Of a DNA stretch of 64,000 nucleotides, positions 1 through 12,163 are shown piece after piece. Location: assembly GCF_035046485.1 (NCBI RefSeq), contig NC_085137.1, positions 447,334,334 through 447,398,333 on the forward strand, in the 5' to 3' direction. A program made the position numbers and the translations under genes. Under the pieces are notes generated by a model. The model had not been told where the DNA came from. It worked only from the letters and a program-made list of their open reading frames with translations, and did no database searches. This DNA comes from Aedes albopictus. Lineage: Eukaryota; Arthropoda; Insecta; Diptera; Culicidae. Every line of letters begins with the position of its first letter. The stretch's first letter is position 1.

Positions 1-27
1 TAAATGTTATGGCTGCTGTCTTTTTCT

Positions 28-475
28 CATGTATTTTTCCTTCTTTGAAACATAGGCTATTCTTTCACGTTTATTAACTCTCCTAGGATGATCGGTTTTT
101 CACACCACGATGGCGTAATGCACGTTCAGCGTGCCTGTTTGGATCATATTGACCCCAACATCGTTTTCCTGTACGCTGTACAAACTGCTGAATGTTTCAT
201 AAGAAATTTTTCCTTTTGAACACAAGCTGTTCTCCATTAGCTGATGCCTTTTTTTAGATATTTTTCCTTCTTTCAAACATAGGCTGGTCTTTCAAGTTTA
301 CTCATTTCATTGCGTCATGTATCAACTGCTGATTTTTTTCATCAGTGGTTATACCTTCTGGGGTTTTGTTCAAGTTTCCTGATTTTATGTACTATGTTCA
401 TATGTTGAAGATGCAGATTTTTCATCTGATATTTTTCCTTCTTTTTAACATAGGCTGTTCTTTCATGTAGTGTTG
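28..475. repeat. Spaced copies of a ~45-bp 'ttccttcttt..aacataggctg' unit
   Basis: A unit with the core ttccttctttnaaacatagg followed by ctgttctttca recurs at about 36-75, 256-297 and 430-470, with a shorter relic near 207-235. All copies are in the same orientation, about 180-220 bp apart, with dissimilar sequence between. I do not recognise the element. It could be the internal repeat of a transposon whose ends lie left of the window. No convincing ORF runs through it. Confidence 0.5.
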
Positions 476-479
476 CACT

Positions 480-1190
480 TGAACTGAACACGAGTCGAAA
501 ATATTTAATATAAATGCTTTCAATGTTTTGATTGAAACGCAGTAGAAATTTAACTTGCGTGTCAGAGCTCAAGATCGCCCGTTCAGATACCGATTCAGCT
601 CCGAACTCATATGTGCTTACTCTATCGATATGTTATGCGAATAAACTGGTCCGGTCACCCGGAGTTTCAGAAAATCCGTCAATACATTGTGGGGTTGAGA
701 GGGGATGAGGTGTAAAAAAATGTTATTGATAGCCATAGACTTTTTGAGATTTTTTTTTCTGGAATAGCCCAACAATGATGACAAGACTGATTGGTTTATT
801 GGTTTATGATCTTTGATGGTTATTGTAGCTGACATGCCGAACATATTCCTGAAAATCCGGATTTTCCGAAAACCACGGTAATCAGACCGGTTCACTCGGA
901 TAATCTCCCAATAAAACATAAGTTTCTGAATCGAATCCCAAGATTATTCAAATCTTTGAAAAATGGCAGATATATAACCATTTCAGTTTTGAGGATACCA
1001 GGGTATCATGCGTTCCAACTTCCAACTGAAGAATTTTCAAATATGTCTGATCGCAGCGTGCCGAGTTTAAACTTGAACGCGTCACTTTTTTCATGTTATC
1101 CTATTATGGTAGTATCATGCACTGCAAGCAAGTATCATCATTCGGGTATCGCTGCTAGGTGTATTTTCGGACATTCTCACGTACGAAGTA
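480..1190. other. Spacer with no supported gene
   Basis: Only short open frames, none with family features. A loose inverted similarity links about 629-665 (ggtccggtcacccgga) and 845-900 (gaccggttcactcgga), perhaps an eroded MITE, but the arms are too diverged for a firm call. Confidence 0.4.
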
Positions 1191-1194
1191 AATA

Positions 1195-1690
1195 GGTACT
1201 GCTGATTTGCATTGCTCTAGCAGCGAATGCCACAAGCCGCAGAGCAATATTGTTGGTAACGAGATGATAGTTTTCCAATGACAGGTTCAACAAAAGTTTT
1301 TTTTTTCGTTGATCTGCGAATAGTAGCCCCATTAACGTCGGCATTCTGCAGTTCACGAGCCAGGTGCGCAAGACGTGTGGGTTGAATTAAAGTTCTCACG
1401 TTCCAAGATTTGATTTTCCAATCGTTATCCGTAAATCGTTGCCTGGTCTGTTGCCGTTAAATCAATCCGTTTTCTCTAGTTTTGCATTTTTTCTGGTAGG
1501 TGACGGTTTAAAACAGGCTTCCTTACCGGGGCTGCTCTGCCTACATGGCGCTCAAGGGGCTACCACCTTGGGTACGTACCTCCCTATTGAGTATTCGGAA
1601 CGTACCTACTCAAGCTGAAGTCGGAAATACAACAGTGCGCGGACTGCCCTACCTGCTAAGCACATAACTCTTATCTAGCGGTTTTTGTCA
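1195..1690 (-). pseudogene. RTE-type LINE relic: 5' region and scraps of endonuclease
   Basis: On the minus strand, about 1690-1450 resembles the 5' untranslated part of the intact RTE copy at 16095-19527 (the 'cactgttgt...ttc.gacttcag' stretch followed by a 'gtacg..ccgag' block). Around 1440-1330 a frame reads W-N-V-R-T-L-I-Q-P-T-R-L-A-H-L-A-R-E-L, the usual start of an RTE endonuclease. After a gap, about 1270-1195 reads R-L-V-A-F-A-A-R-A-M-Q-I-S-S-T-Y, matching the central endonuclease segment N-F-A-A-S-x-x-M-x-x-S-T-F. It is therefore internally deleted and frame-shifted. Family assignment is by motif order and is moderately sure. Confidence 0.6.
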
Positions 1691-1724
1691 TCGGCTGGTC
1701 TAGTATCTTTTCATCAGTTAGTGC

Positions 1725-1918
1725 CTTTCGACCAGATGTCCATTCAACGAATTGTCCGTTCGATTAAATGTCATATGTTTCCTACTCCATAATATGGGTT
1801 TCGACCAAATGTCCATTCGACCAAACGTCCGTTCGACCAAATGTACTTTCGACCAAATGTCATTCGACCAAGCGTCATTCGACCAAATGTCATTCGACGA
1901 AATGTCATAGATTCATTA
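1725..1918. repeat. Minisatellite of 'cgaccaaatgtc(c)att' units
   Basis: About ten imperfect 15-18-bp units of the form ttcgaccaaatgtccat run head to tail, with variants such as aaacgtccg and aagcgtcat. The 74-residue frame across it (repeated V-I-R-P-N) is a by-product of the tandem unit and is not a gene. Confidence 0.8.
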
Positions 1919-2640
1919 GAGCCTATTCGGATTAACGAAAAAAAAACATTTAGTAATTTTTACTCATTTTCCTCTATATGGGTGGAAATGTTAAACCTGC
2001 ATAACTTTACTCACCGTAAAAAAATATATTTTATAACGTCGCATCGAGTATCAACATATTGTTGATAAACGTTCAACATTTCATTTCGTTTGGTTCACTG
2101 GATTCGGAGATATGATTGTTCAAAAATAGGTTGTCAAAAAAAAGTGTTTTACGAGAACACAAAGTTACAGCATGTTGAACTATTTTGTGGGAGTTGCTTT
2201 TGTGGTATCCCTTAGAAAATCATCGGCCTCATTGAAGCACAATAAAGGGCATTATCGTGCAGAGCACTGCACAACGGTGTCTTATCAGAACTCATCCAGT
2301 AGCAGCGGTGTTAGACGTTACACGTTCCGCTTTGTCTGTTGGTTGGCACACACGGAATGTAATACCGTATTCCTTCGCAACGGTTCCGTGAAACGACTGT
2401 GGGTTTCGGCATCTTGATCATCGTCGATTAATTATCGTGAAAGCTGTGGACAAGAGTGCGGCTGGATTCAGTAAGCAAGAGGACCACACCAATCGTGCTG
2501 CCTATTGGAAGATTGTGCTGACACCAACATTTGGTGGCTCCAGTGAGGATGAGCTATGGCCACCAAAATTTGGTGGCTCCAGAGAGGAGCTACTGCTATC
2601 AACAATTGTTTGCTCACCAGAGAGAATATACTGCAACCAA
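1919..2640. other. Spacer with a small tandem repeat; no gene supported
   Basis: Short frames only. Two units containing caccaa(c/a)atttggtggctcc occur at about 2521-2544 and 2560-2583, each with an internal near-palindrome around aattt. A short scrap at about 2164-2190 (agttacagcatgttgaact) matches the arms of the hairpin MITE at 63464-63702 and is probably a relic of that family. Confidence 0.5.
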
Positions 2641-2642
2641 TA

Positions 2643-3544
2643 GGGTAGACTGAGGAGACTTGATCCCTGGGGAGACTTGTTCCCCCCATATTTGCTCGGA
2701 ATCAAAAACATTTTGCTTCTAGCATATTTTTTCCAAAACTGCTCCTGGTCAAACGACTATGTTTTGGCTACAAGTGATTTCGATTGTACATTGCATTATT
2801 TTTAAACGGCTGATGGTTTGTTTTCAGTCCTTCAAAAATCTTTTAGGCGATTCCAAAAAATCTGAATAACTATGTGAAAATTGAACCAAATCGTGTCAAA
2901 ATTTCACAGTACATAGTTTAAATCAAATACTTACAAACTTATTTATTCAAATAAGGCTGTTGTTAACATATTTTAATTAATTCAGCTTAGTATACACAAC
3001 AGTGACATGTGGAGACTTGATCCCTCGAGGATTACACACACATTATACATGTGAAAAATGAAATTCTATTCGGAAGCCTCTATTTACTTGAAATTCTAGT
3101 CTATTCAACGATAAAATGTGTCAGATAATTAAAACTTTTGAACAAACCAAAAAAAGGGGGATCAAGTCTCCCCATTTTGAAAATACGGCATATCCCTAAA
3201 AAATTAAGGGAATCTTACAATTTCAAACACTTAATATTCATCGAAAATACAAGAAAATTCGAAAAGAAAATGAATAGGAAGACTCTGGAATGATTTTCCC
3301 TTTAAATAAACCATGTGCTGAAAGGGGGATCAAGTGTCACCCATTTTAGAAAAATACATCATAAGACATACCTCCATAAAAACACAGTATCGAAAACTTT
3401 AACAATAATTTAAAGGCCTTCTGCTGTGTATTAACTTGCAATACATGTTTACCTGCCATTTTGTACCGAAATCGGATCTGGTTTTGTGTTTTTTTAAGTT
3501 TCAGATAAATTAGGAAAAAGGGATCAAGTCTCCCCAGTCTCCCC
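2643..3544. mobile_element. 902-bp TA-flanked MITE with repeated 'ggatcaagtctcccc' phrases
   Basis: Terminal inverted repeats of about 25 bp: left begins gggtagactgaggagacttg, right (reverse complement) ggggagactggggagacttg. The dinucleotide TA lies on both sides (2641-2642 and 3545-3546), as for Tc1/mariner-type or related TA-targeting DNA transposons. The terminal phrase (gatcaagtctcccc or its complement) recurs internally near 3010, 3158, 3328 and 3520. There is no transposase frame, so the element is non-autonomous. The superfamily is inferred from the TA duplication only. Confidence 0.75.
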
Positions 3545-4233
3545 TACAGTGATTCCTTCAGGGATTGTTGCTGATATGCCTTGAGAAATTACTCTGAGGA
3601 TTCTTCCTGCGATATCATGTTGTGCAGGAAGCAAAAGTATGTATATATGTTTGTTTCAGTACTGTCATGGTAAAATCAAGGTTTCCAAATTTCAGCGCTC
3701 CCTATTTTGGTACGCCCAAATAAAATCACTTCATTTTTGCGCCTTATTCAGAATTACTTTGGGAAAACACCTCCATGCATTATTATTTGACGAAAGCTTG
3801 CTCTTATTATCGCGGAAGAGACATTCTTGTTGCAATTTCTTTTTGCAGGAGTTTGTCTTAAAATTTCTAGAAAATTCTCTAAAATTGCCTCCAGAGACAC
3901 TACCAGAAATTCCGTTAAGGATTCTTTGAAAATTTATCAAAAAACAAAGAAAAAATAACAGAAAGAAATATTTTTCTGGAAGATTCCTCTCACTTTCTCA
4001 ATTTTCTCAAAAGATTAATCTTGAAAATTGTCCACGGTTTTCCTCAGAATTTTATTCTTAAATTCCTTTCTCAAATAGGCGTTGCTTTGGATTTATTCAG
4101 ACCTTCCTTCAGAGATGTTTAAAGATTTTTTTTTCGAAGATTCTCTTATCAACTCCTGCAGATTTTTTTCCAGTTTCTATTCCTTTGCATGTATTGTAAG
4201 GATTTTTTCAAGAAATTTTCTATGAATATCTAC
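3545..4233. repeat. Degenerate 'attcctccagaaattc' tract
   Basis: AT-rich sequence with irregularly repeated phrases such as aattccgttaagg, aaattgcctccagag and gatttttttccag. Tracts like this are abundant in Aedes DNA. No frame is credible. A sub-stretch at about 3665-3785 is homologous to about 45160-45275 (shared caaatttcag.gc.ccctat), marking a dispersed repeat. Confidence 0.6.
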
Positions 4234-4639
4234 CCCAAGTAACACAACATGTTATACAGGTATGTTCCGTTTTTATCAACACGGTCCGCGATTTTCAGTT
4301 GACAAAAACGGAATAGTGATAAAAACGAAATGATTTTCTTTAACAAAATATTTTGCAACATTTTAATACGAATTGGAAGTTTTACTGTAGAACACATTAC
4401 AAAAGTAAAAATATACAGTTTACTATGAAATTTAAATGTTTTTTAATGTCTTTTAGCACATCTTGGTTGCACAGTTCAAATAACATTTTTTTGACTGTGA
4501 CGCCGACAAGAGGTTTTCACCACATTTGTGACCACATTTTTGGAAATCAATTTTCGTTGAACGCAAGAATGACACGTATTACAGTTCCAGTACCCGGATC
4601 GACGTTTTAAAATATGACATACTTTGAGGAATGATTAAT

Positions 4640-6035
4640 CTCCAGGAACGTAATTTCGATATCCTAACAAAAAGGATATGTTCACATCTTTCCGGAAGGC
4701 ATTTCTCCACGAGTATTATCTTCACAGATTCCTGTAAATGTTTCGTCTAGGATACTTTTAGGACATCTCCAGGAATTTTTCTAAGCAATCACTTGTAACT
4801 TCTCCAGAATATTGGTTTCCTAAGAAGTTCCTCCATAATTCTTCTAGGTTACCTTGTACCATGCTGATTGTTTATCTTTTTAATTCGATAAGAATTTTTA
4901 GTGAAATTTCTCCTCGGATCAACCTAGATGTCTCTTTGTAAATTTCTCCTAGAGTTTCTTTGGGGATCCCTTCAAATATTTTACCAGGAATTGGAATTTG
5001 TTAACCTTCCTTATGCATTATATTGGGAACACCTCGCTGACGTAGTGTACGGTTTGGGTCTAGAATGGCCCTAATGCACAAGGTGGGCTAAGAAAATCAT
5101 TCTGGTATTTAACCTAAACACCCTGTTGAAATTCATCCAAGAGTTGCTCTGAAGAATCGCCAGGATTTTACTTTTGAAATACAGGTCGGACTCGATTATC
5201 CGGAGTAGGGTTTTGGCGCTTCCCAAAAATATATCTTGCAAACGGTATGCTAAAAGAATCTGAAATATTGACTGATTACTAATCAATGTTGCCTTGACAA
5301 AATGTCCATATTTCAGCTTTTAAGAGCATTCTATTCCCCAAACATGTGTTTGAAAAGCATCAGATCCCGGCTCCGGATTATCGAGTCCGACCTGTATAGG
5401 AGTTTCTAAATGTCTTTAGAATTTCCTACGGGAATTCTTTCAAGATTACTTTTTGAAATCCCTCCAGACAATATTTCTCCAAAGGTTCTTTCTGGGGTTT
5501 CTACTGATTTTTTTCTGTGATTCTTTCAACAGTTTTTCTAGAACTTCATCAGAAGTGTTTTCTTTGATTCTTTAAAGAGTTTCTTATAATATTTTTCCCT
5601 GGAATGTCCTCCATCCAAATTTTTTTTTGAAGGATTCCTACATAGCTTTGATTGGGTATTTATGCGTGGTAGAAACACCTACACCTAATGGAACTTTTAG
5701 TAGGAATACTTCCCAGAGATTTTCCAAGAGGATTCCATCTTTCATCTTTGTTATTTCCCCATGACTGCTGGATGAATCAGCCTTGGGCTGAAAATCTCGT
5801 AAATGAAGAAAATATAACACTAATTCTCCCCAATTTCTTACTGCGTTTACGGGGAATCTCCCAGAAGGGTATAGTAATCTTCCAGGAATCCTGTCCTCAA
5901 ATCCTAAAGAAGTTTCTTCTGGAAGTCCTCCTGATGTTCTGTATAGAAATCTCGGGGGAGTTATTCCTGAGAATCCTCCAGAAGTTCCTTGTGCTATTGG
6001 TAGTGGTCAGTCATTCTCCTGTATGAAAGGCCAAA
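4640..6035. repeat. Degenerate 'aggaatttctcc' tract
   Basis: Long run of imperfect phrases (aagttcctccataattcttc, ttcctccagaagttcc and similar) with no gene. It is interrupted by the MITE at 5182-5394. The 112-residue frame at 5688-6026 is a low-complexity product of this repeat. Confidence 0.6.
5182..5394. mobile_element. 213-bp TA-flanked MITE, pogo/mariner type
   Basis: Inverted ends caggtcggactcgattatcc and the matching reverse complement at 5373-5394 are nearly perfect, with TA on each side (5180-5181, 5395-5396). Ends of the form CAGGTCGGACTCGATTATCC are, to my knowledge, typical of pogo/Tigger-like MITEs in insects; this is recalled, not checked. A weaker relic with ttcgattatccag and ccggatagtcgtgtccg lies at about 7018-7068. 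Confidence 0.8.
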
Positions 6036-7100
6036 AACGGTTGTGCGAACCCGCAAGCAGAGACACTTGCACGAAACCCGCGTCAGGGGAAAAGAATCTC
6101 CTTCCAGAAAAAAGTTTTCACGAACAACTGCAAAATCAAGCCCTCGATTGACAGAATACTCCCAATAGATGGGGTCGAAGAGCCCGCCCTCAATCCACGA
6201 AATGTTAACAACAAGGAGGAGGCAGTTCCAGGCTCCTGTCCGAATCGCTTCAATCGGGTGCCCTAATGGTCCCCCCTTTCCGTACTGGTATATAATATTT
6301 TTTAAATGTGAACAGGTATGTGCGATTATATGGACAGAAATCCTGTATAAGTTCTTTCAAGAAATATTCCAATTGTACTTCGAAGGATATTTTCAGAACT
6401 GATGGGATTTCTTTAGAATTTATTTTTTGAATTCTTAGTTTCTTCTGGGAACCCTTCAGGAGTTGCTGGAGAGATCCCCAGATTGATTTCCAAGATCCTA
6501 GGCTCCTCTTTCCTAGAGAAACTTATTTCTGAAAGACTAATTAACTTAAAGGAATTTCTGAATTATTTCCTGACGATTTCTCAGAAGAAATCCATTATGA
6601 AATCTGGAGGAATAAATAAGGTAGAATCACTGGGAATCAGTGGGAATTACTGAAGAAAACCAAGGAAAACAAGAGAGATATCCGGTAGAAATTTAGGCCC
6701 CATCGGAAAGAAATAGCGTCCCGGAGGGAAAAATTCAGCACATCGCAGCACATCGAGAAATTTATTTCACTTAAAAAAGTCTTGTAGAAAAGATTTTCGT
6801 GTTAAAATTCAGGCAGCCCTAAACAATTAAATTTCTCGAATAACACTTGAAGAGGCAGGCCAAGTTCCGGTTGGTACGTAGAGCCGTAAAGATGAAGAAG
6901 AAAGGAGAAGAAGGATCTTCAGAAGGAAGTTCATGGAGGAATACCCAGATGAACATCTTGGAGCAATCCCCGGAAAGGACACCAATTAAGTTAATGAAAA
7001 AAAAAAGAAAAAAAAAAGTTCGATTATCCAGTGATTTTTTTTTAATATTTCCGGATAGTCGTGTCCGTCCTTTGATGGTTTATATGCACATCCCATCTAT
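6036..7100. other. Spacer with degenerate repeats; no gene supported
   Basis: 6040-6260 is more balanced in composition but shows no domain and no splice-flanked frame that I can defend. 6310-6700 returns to the aggaatttctt style. The 88-residue lysine-rich frame at 6847-7113 ends in the poly(A)/MITE relic at about 7000-7068 and looks spurious. Confidence 0.4.
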
Positions 7101-9259
7101 TATTAACCTATAATGATCAGCTACTAATGTTACACTTGGAAAATGATTGAGCCATTCTACAAAACGACAAAATTGTTGATTTTGATATTGATATTCATGT
7201 GTTACCTCCTGCCATCTCCTGGCAGATTTTCAATTGTTAAATTAGCTCGGTTTAATTTTTCTAGTGGACTATTGGTTTAATTTTTCTTATGTTCAAATAA
7301 AAAGTAAAATTATGCGTGAGAGAAAGCATGAATTAACATTATTTACAGCTATATTTGAAATGTGTTGAAAGCTGCTGTGCCGTATACGTCTTCTATGTCA
7401 TCATTCGTGATTGCTTCAAATTCATTCATGGATGCATTTCCTCAAGATTAATGTTCGAAGAAACAAATTTGACAAAAACTTGAGTGTTGACAAAAACGGA
7501 ATGAAATGTTAACGAAATCGGATAGTGACAAAAACGAATATTGATAAAAACGAATAGTGACAAATACGGAACATACCTGTAATAGTGTATATATTACATG
7601 TTTCAAACAAACGTCCATGTTTTGTTTCATATATGGGAAACGTATTTTCGTACACTTATATCACCGAAAAAGCGCAAAAAATGGCGGCTTATAAAACATC
7701 TTTGATGTTACTAAAGATGTTTTCCTATACATTCTTATAACATATAATTATGTATTGAATGTGCTCCCAGAAACATCGTAAGAACGTTGTTTTTTTTTTT
7801 TTTCTAGTAAACACATCAAAATTTATAAAACCCACACTGTGCAAATTAATGTGACACTGGTTGTGCTACTTCGTAATAGCTCACAATAAAATTCCAGTCA
7901 GATATTATATTTGTAAATTTCCATCACGATGTTTGGTCACTATGACTTAATTTCATGTGTAATTAAAAATTTATTGTGAAACAAATACATTCACTTCTCA
8001 TAAATTGATTCGCTTTCCATCGGATTTGAACCAAGAGAGAGGTATTCTTTGATTTCTCTGATTTGTATGTGATTTTGGTACAAATTTTCAGACATGCAAC
8101 ATGGTGGCTTCTGAATACAATACCGTCAGGATGTTTCGGAATGTTATTTTCAATTATGATGTATTTATGCTGTGCTTTTAGAGTGTAAACACTGTTATTA
8201 GTAAGGGAATTATTTCATTTTATAATTTTAAACATTTTTCCAGATGAATAATTATTGGGAGAAAAAGTTGTAGATTAACAAACGGCTAGGTATAAAAGTT
8301 TTGATATGAAACTTTTTAGCCGGCTCTGTAATTTATCTGGCCTGTTAGAGAATAATTCAAAACATTATTAATACGTTCAAATTACATCTGTTATACATCT
8401 CAATACCATGTTTGTTGATTATCACTTGAATCGATTGGTTTACGTAGAAATTATCATCATCGTAACATATTTCAAACATCTATTTCCAAATAGCATACAA
8501 CGATGAGGTTTTGGATACATGTTTTGAACATTAGTACAACAATAACAATGTGAGAGATCAGTACTTGGAGTGAATATGGCTGAATTAATTTCAAAAATTA
8601 CGTGGTATAAAAAATAGTGTGAGAACTGGATTTTAAGTGAGATTTAACCGCCATGTAAGTATCTAAAGTGGTTATAAGGTGACGGGAGGCTGACTTTTAA
8701 GTGACATTCAACGATGGCTTCCAACTTGTGAGACATTCATGCCTATAGTGACTTTAACAGTAGCCAATCTTGTTTGCGTTTATGCTTATTCCCTTGTGTT
8801 CGTCTTTTTACAACCTCGTAGCGAGGTATGTAACCACAAATCATAAAATATAGGTATTGGATGCAATTTTAGTTGCTGTCATAGTGTTTCCAAAATATCG
8901 CTTAAGTGAGTGAGAATAGACAGCGACGCGACAATCTCAAACATTAACGTATTTAATACGTAAAAATAACGTATACGCAACATGTTTTATCACATAGGTT
9001 ATAGCTATGTGCTGCTGATGTTTTACATAACATCTTCAATTGAAAGAAGACCATGGTACAAAAATGTTGTGTAATCAACGTAAAATTTACTTTACTATAA
9101 CTTGTAGTGAGGTGATAATCATTCTCGGTAGCTTGTTTTTATCGAACATAGATAAACCATAATTTCAACAAAAGATGTTTACAGATACGATTATAGTACT
9201 ATACTATGACATCTTTTTCAAATTCCATTCCCAAAGATGTTTTCTGTGTTACTTGGGAC

Positions 9260-9615
9260 AGAGGGCTCTCCAACTCTTCTAGGCATTAGTTCAAAGATTT
9301 CTTCAAAGATTCTTTAGTTTTTTTTTTCTGCAGTGGTTCTGCAGGTAGCAGTTTCGGGTTTTATGTGTACAAATTCCTTTCGAAATTGTATAAGAAAAAA
9401 AAATCTGAGAGCCAGGAGTTCTTCCGAGGATTTCTTGGGAAAATCTTCCAGGGATCCTTCGGAAATTCCTTGAGGATTTTCTTTAAGACTTCGACCGGTA
9501 CTTGTGTCTGCGATTTCTGCAGGAAGCAGGAATTATTTAAGAGATTCCTTCAGAAATTCCTCTGCGGAACTCCTTCAGTAGTTTCTCAAGTATTTTTTTG
9601 CCTTTGAATTCCTCG
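9260..9615. repeat. Degenerate 'attccttcagaaattcc' tract
   Basis: Same style as 4640-6035: repeated phrases such as gattccttcagaaattcctc. No gene. Open frames here are by-products of the repeat. Confidence 0.6.
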
Positions 9616-9654
9616 CAGAGTTCCCTCATAAACTTTGCATGTTTTTTTCTCATG

Positions 9655-11975
9655 ATAACAAAAGGCTGGATTATAAAAGGCTGAATGTGCAAAAGGCTGA
9701 ACAGGAAAAGCTGAAAATATATAATTGTAACTGTTGCCGCGACCACTGTGTGGCAGCAGCCAATTGAATAGGTGAAACAACCAAGCATTTCTTTCGCACT
9801 GATACGTATCCAACAGATCAATTGTAACAGATACAATTCCACACAGAAGGGTTATCCTATTGGTAACAAGTCTACTTCTTTTGTTAGCACTGACAGAATC
9901 ATTAGTGCTCCTGATGAATTCGGCACGCAGTATGTGCAAAGCAAGTATAGCTATAGCAATTTGTAATTTATTACCCTGAATGCGCTACGGTCAGTGATAG
10001 CAGTTTAAGTTAGTCGGTACGGATAAAACAGAAATGTAAGTACATTCAATGTGAATTCTTTAGTAAAGAGTAATGAAAGTAAATATATTTTAGCTTTGAA
10101 GCTGTTCAGTAAAACAACTACAAAACTGTTTTCATCCACTCCGTCGTCCACCAAACTGCCCCAACAGTAACATAACCCGAGGAGAAGAAAATATCAACAG
10201 CATAAGAAAATATATGATTTTGGCATAATAACATAATAAAATCAGTGATTTTTGTGTTATTAACATATCTTATTATGTTATAAACTTGTCTGTCATAAGC
10301 GGCAAAATAACAAAAATCATAACAAAAAAATGTTCCTGGAAGACTAATTCAATAACATGTTTTGTTAGATTCAATAACAACATAATAACAATTGATTTCG
10401 CAGTGAATATGAAAACTTGTTATTGTTGTGTTATAGTTCATCACATATTTGTACATTTTCAATAGTACAATAATAACAAAACTTGGTCTACAACAAAGTG
10501 TATTATTGAAATGTTATTGAGTGGATGAATCTCAATAACTTGATCATAACAAAATAAGATTACCCGACAAAACATGTTTTGTGCATATTATAAATAAGTT
10601 ATACTTTGATAAGTTAATAATAACAAATTATGATATAAAAATAGGCTATGTGATTCTGTTGTTATGAATTTGATATTCTTCTCTGCTCAGGAAGGCTGAA
10701 ATCGCAAAAGGCTGAAAGTACATGAACGCATGAAATGAGTTACAAGTTTTGGTTTAATAAAGAGAATGATGATGCATACCAAAACTACGAATTATCTCTT
10801 TCTTGGCATAACGTCTCAATCAGAACAAAGTCCGCTACTATTCCACAAAAGTTGAACTTATTGGACACAGTGGCTTAATTTCCCCAACAAGTGAGGAAAA
10901 AAAGCGTCCGCTTCTCAGATAAGTGTTTTATGACCACTTTCACAGATTAACTAAGAGTTTCCTTTGCCAATAACAATTTTGCATTCTATATGGCGGGCAA
11001 AAAAAAATCATCACAAAAAGTTCCTGGACTAACCGGGCACCCTCAGCATGGTCTTTCTGAATTCCCGCGAACTTAACGCTTTGGTTATATGGATCACACA
11101 GTTACACAAAATCTGACTGGAGTTATTTCAATCGGTTTTTTCTCCTTCTTTAAGCAAGGGCTTATCTTCCGAGTTATGCTGTTGTAGTGATTGTTGAGGA
11201 TAATAATATAAGGCTGAATTACAAAAGGCTGAATGCAAAAAAGGCTGAATGCACAAAAGGCTGATAACGAAAGGCTGAAACTATAGAATCGTAACATAAG
11301 GCTGAAATCATAAGCGGCTGAAAATAAAAAAGAGTGAAAGTACATAAGCGCATTAAATGAGTTTAAGTTTGAGTTTAGTCAAGAGAATAATGGTGTGTAC
11401 CAAAATTACAAATTATCTTTCTCTTGGCGTAACTGGCCCGCTTCTCAGATAAGTGTTTTACGATCACTTTCACAGTTATTAGCTGAGAGCTTCCTTTGCC
11501 AATGACCAATAAAATTTTCATCACGAAAAGTTCGTGGACTGAACGGGAATGGAACGTGGTCTTTATGAATTCCTGCGTACTTACTGCTTTGGCATTATGG
11601 GTCATACAATTACATAAAATGTTACTGGTGTTATTTCAATCGGTAATTTCTCCTTTTTTAAACAAGGGCTTTTCTTCCGAGTTTTGCTGTTGAAAGTGAT
11701 TGTTGGCATTATAGTTGCCAACAATATCAACAGAGATTTTCTCTTCTTTTGAAGGTAGCCTATTCTTTAGAAAAACATTGCCATAATCATGGGCTGATCA
11801 ATAAAGCAAACCATGGACTTGGCATGATCTTCAGAACGGCTGTTTTAGAATTGACGGCATCAAACTTTTATTATCATTTAAGCTTTTTGTAATTTCAGCT
11901 TTTTAATATTGTCAGCCTTTTGAGTTTCAGCCTTTTGTTCTTTCAGCCTTTTGTGTTTAAGCCTTTTGTACGATC
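9655..11975. mobile_element. Element bounded by inverted arrays of 'aaaaggctgaa'
   Basis: The left side (9655-9730) carries four spaced direct copies of aaaaggctgaa. The right side (about 11880-11975) carries about six copies in the opposite orientation (ttcagccttttg). Internal copies lie at about 10692-10722 and 11209-11330. Two segments, about 10715-11190 and 11330-11710, are diverged direct duplicates of roughly 480 bp (shared cgcttctcagataagtgttt and tttcctttgccaat). A separate MITE sits at 10185-10690. No transposase frame is visible. I do not recognise the family; foldback or hAT-like MITEs with subterminal repeats are possible. Confidence 0.55.
10185..10690. mobile_element. ~505-bp AT-rich MITE rich in 'ataacaaaata'
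   Basis: Inverted ends gagaagaaaatatcaa (about 10185) and, as reverse complement, gagaagaatatcaaattcat (about 10690) enclose sequence packed with small palindromes such as gttattatgttat. It resembles in style, but not clearly in sequence, the MITE pair at 53225-53690 and 54066-55360. No coding capacity. Confidence 0.5.
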
Positions 11976-12163
11976 CATTGTATGTTTCCTAAGATCTTTA
12001 GATATATGACCGCATGACAAATAACCGAGAGAGCAAATGACCGTATACTATTCTAGGTTTTTTTTTAACTTCTTTTTAACATATCTGAACACATCGTGTC
12101 AAAAACTATTACCGATAAATGTAAATTGTTTGAGCTACCCTCTCTTTTTTCCAATCTTTGCAG

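Larger units (their letters stand above)
4257..7579. mobile_element. TA-flanked element with subterminal 'gacaaaaacgg' repeats
   Basis: Inverted ends caggtatgttccgtttttat (4257) and caggtatgttccgtatttgt (reverse complement from 7579) are flanked by TA at 4255-4256 and 7580-7581. Next to the ends lie several copies of a ~12-bp phrase, (g)tgacaaaaacggaatag, three near the left end and about six near the right, a layout typical of transposase-bound subterminal repeats. The interior is filler of the degenerate type plus a small MITE. No transposase frame is seen. Confidence 0.7.
4234..9257. mobile_element. 'cccaagtaacaca' MITE, split by a second element
   Basis: The left end cccaagtaacacaacatg (4234) and the right end, reverse complement cccaagtaacacagaaaaca (9257), face each other. 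Removing the inserted element 4257-7579 leaves about 1.7 kb of AT-rich DNA with palindromic phrases such as catctttgatgttactaaagatg and no coding frame. The same terminus bounds the composite at 37056-44658, so this is a family. No clear target duplication is visible. Confidence 0.6.

Noticed and set aside
5688..6026. 112-codon leucine-rich frame
   Set aside because: Low-complexity translation of the degenerate aattcc repeat; equivalents occur in every such tract.
9537..9939. Overlapping 101- and 117-codon minus-strand frames
   Set aside because: They run across a degenerate repeat tract and the aaaaggctgaa array; no recognisable protein.
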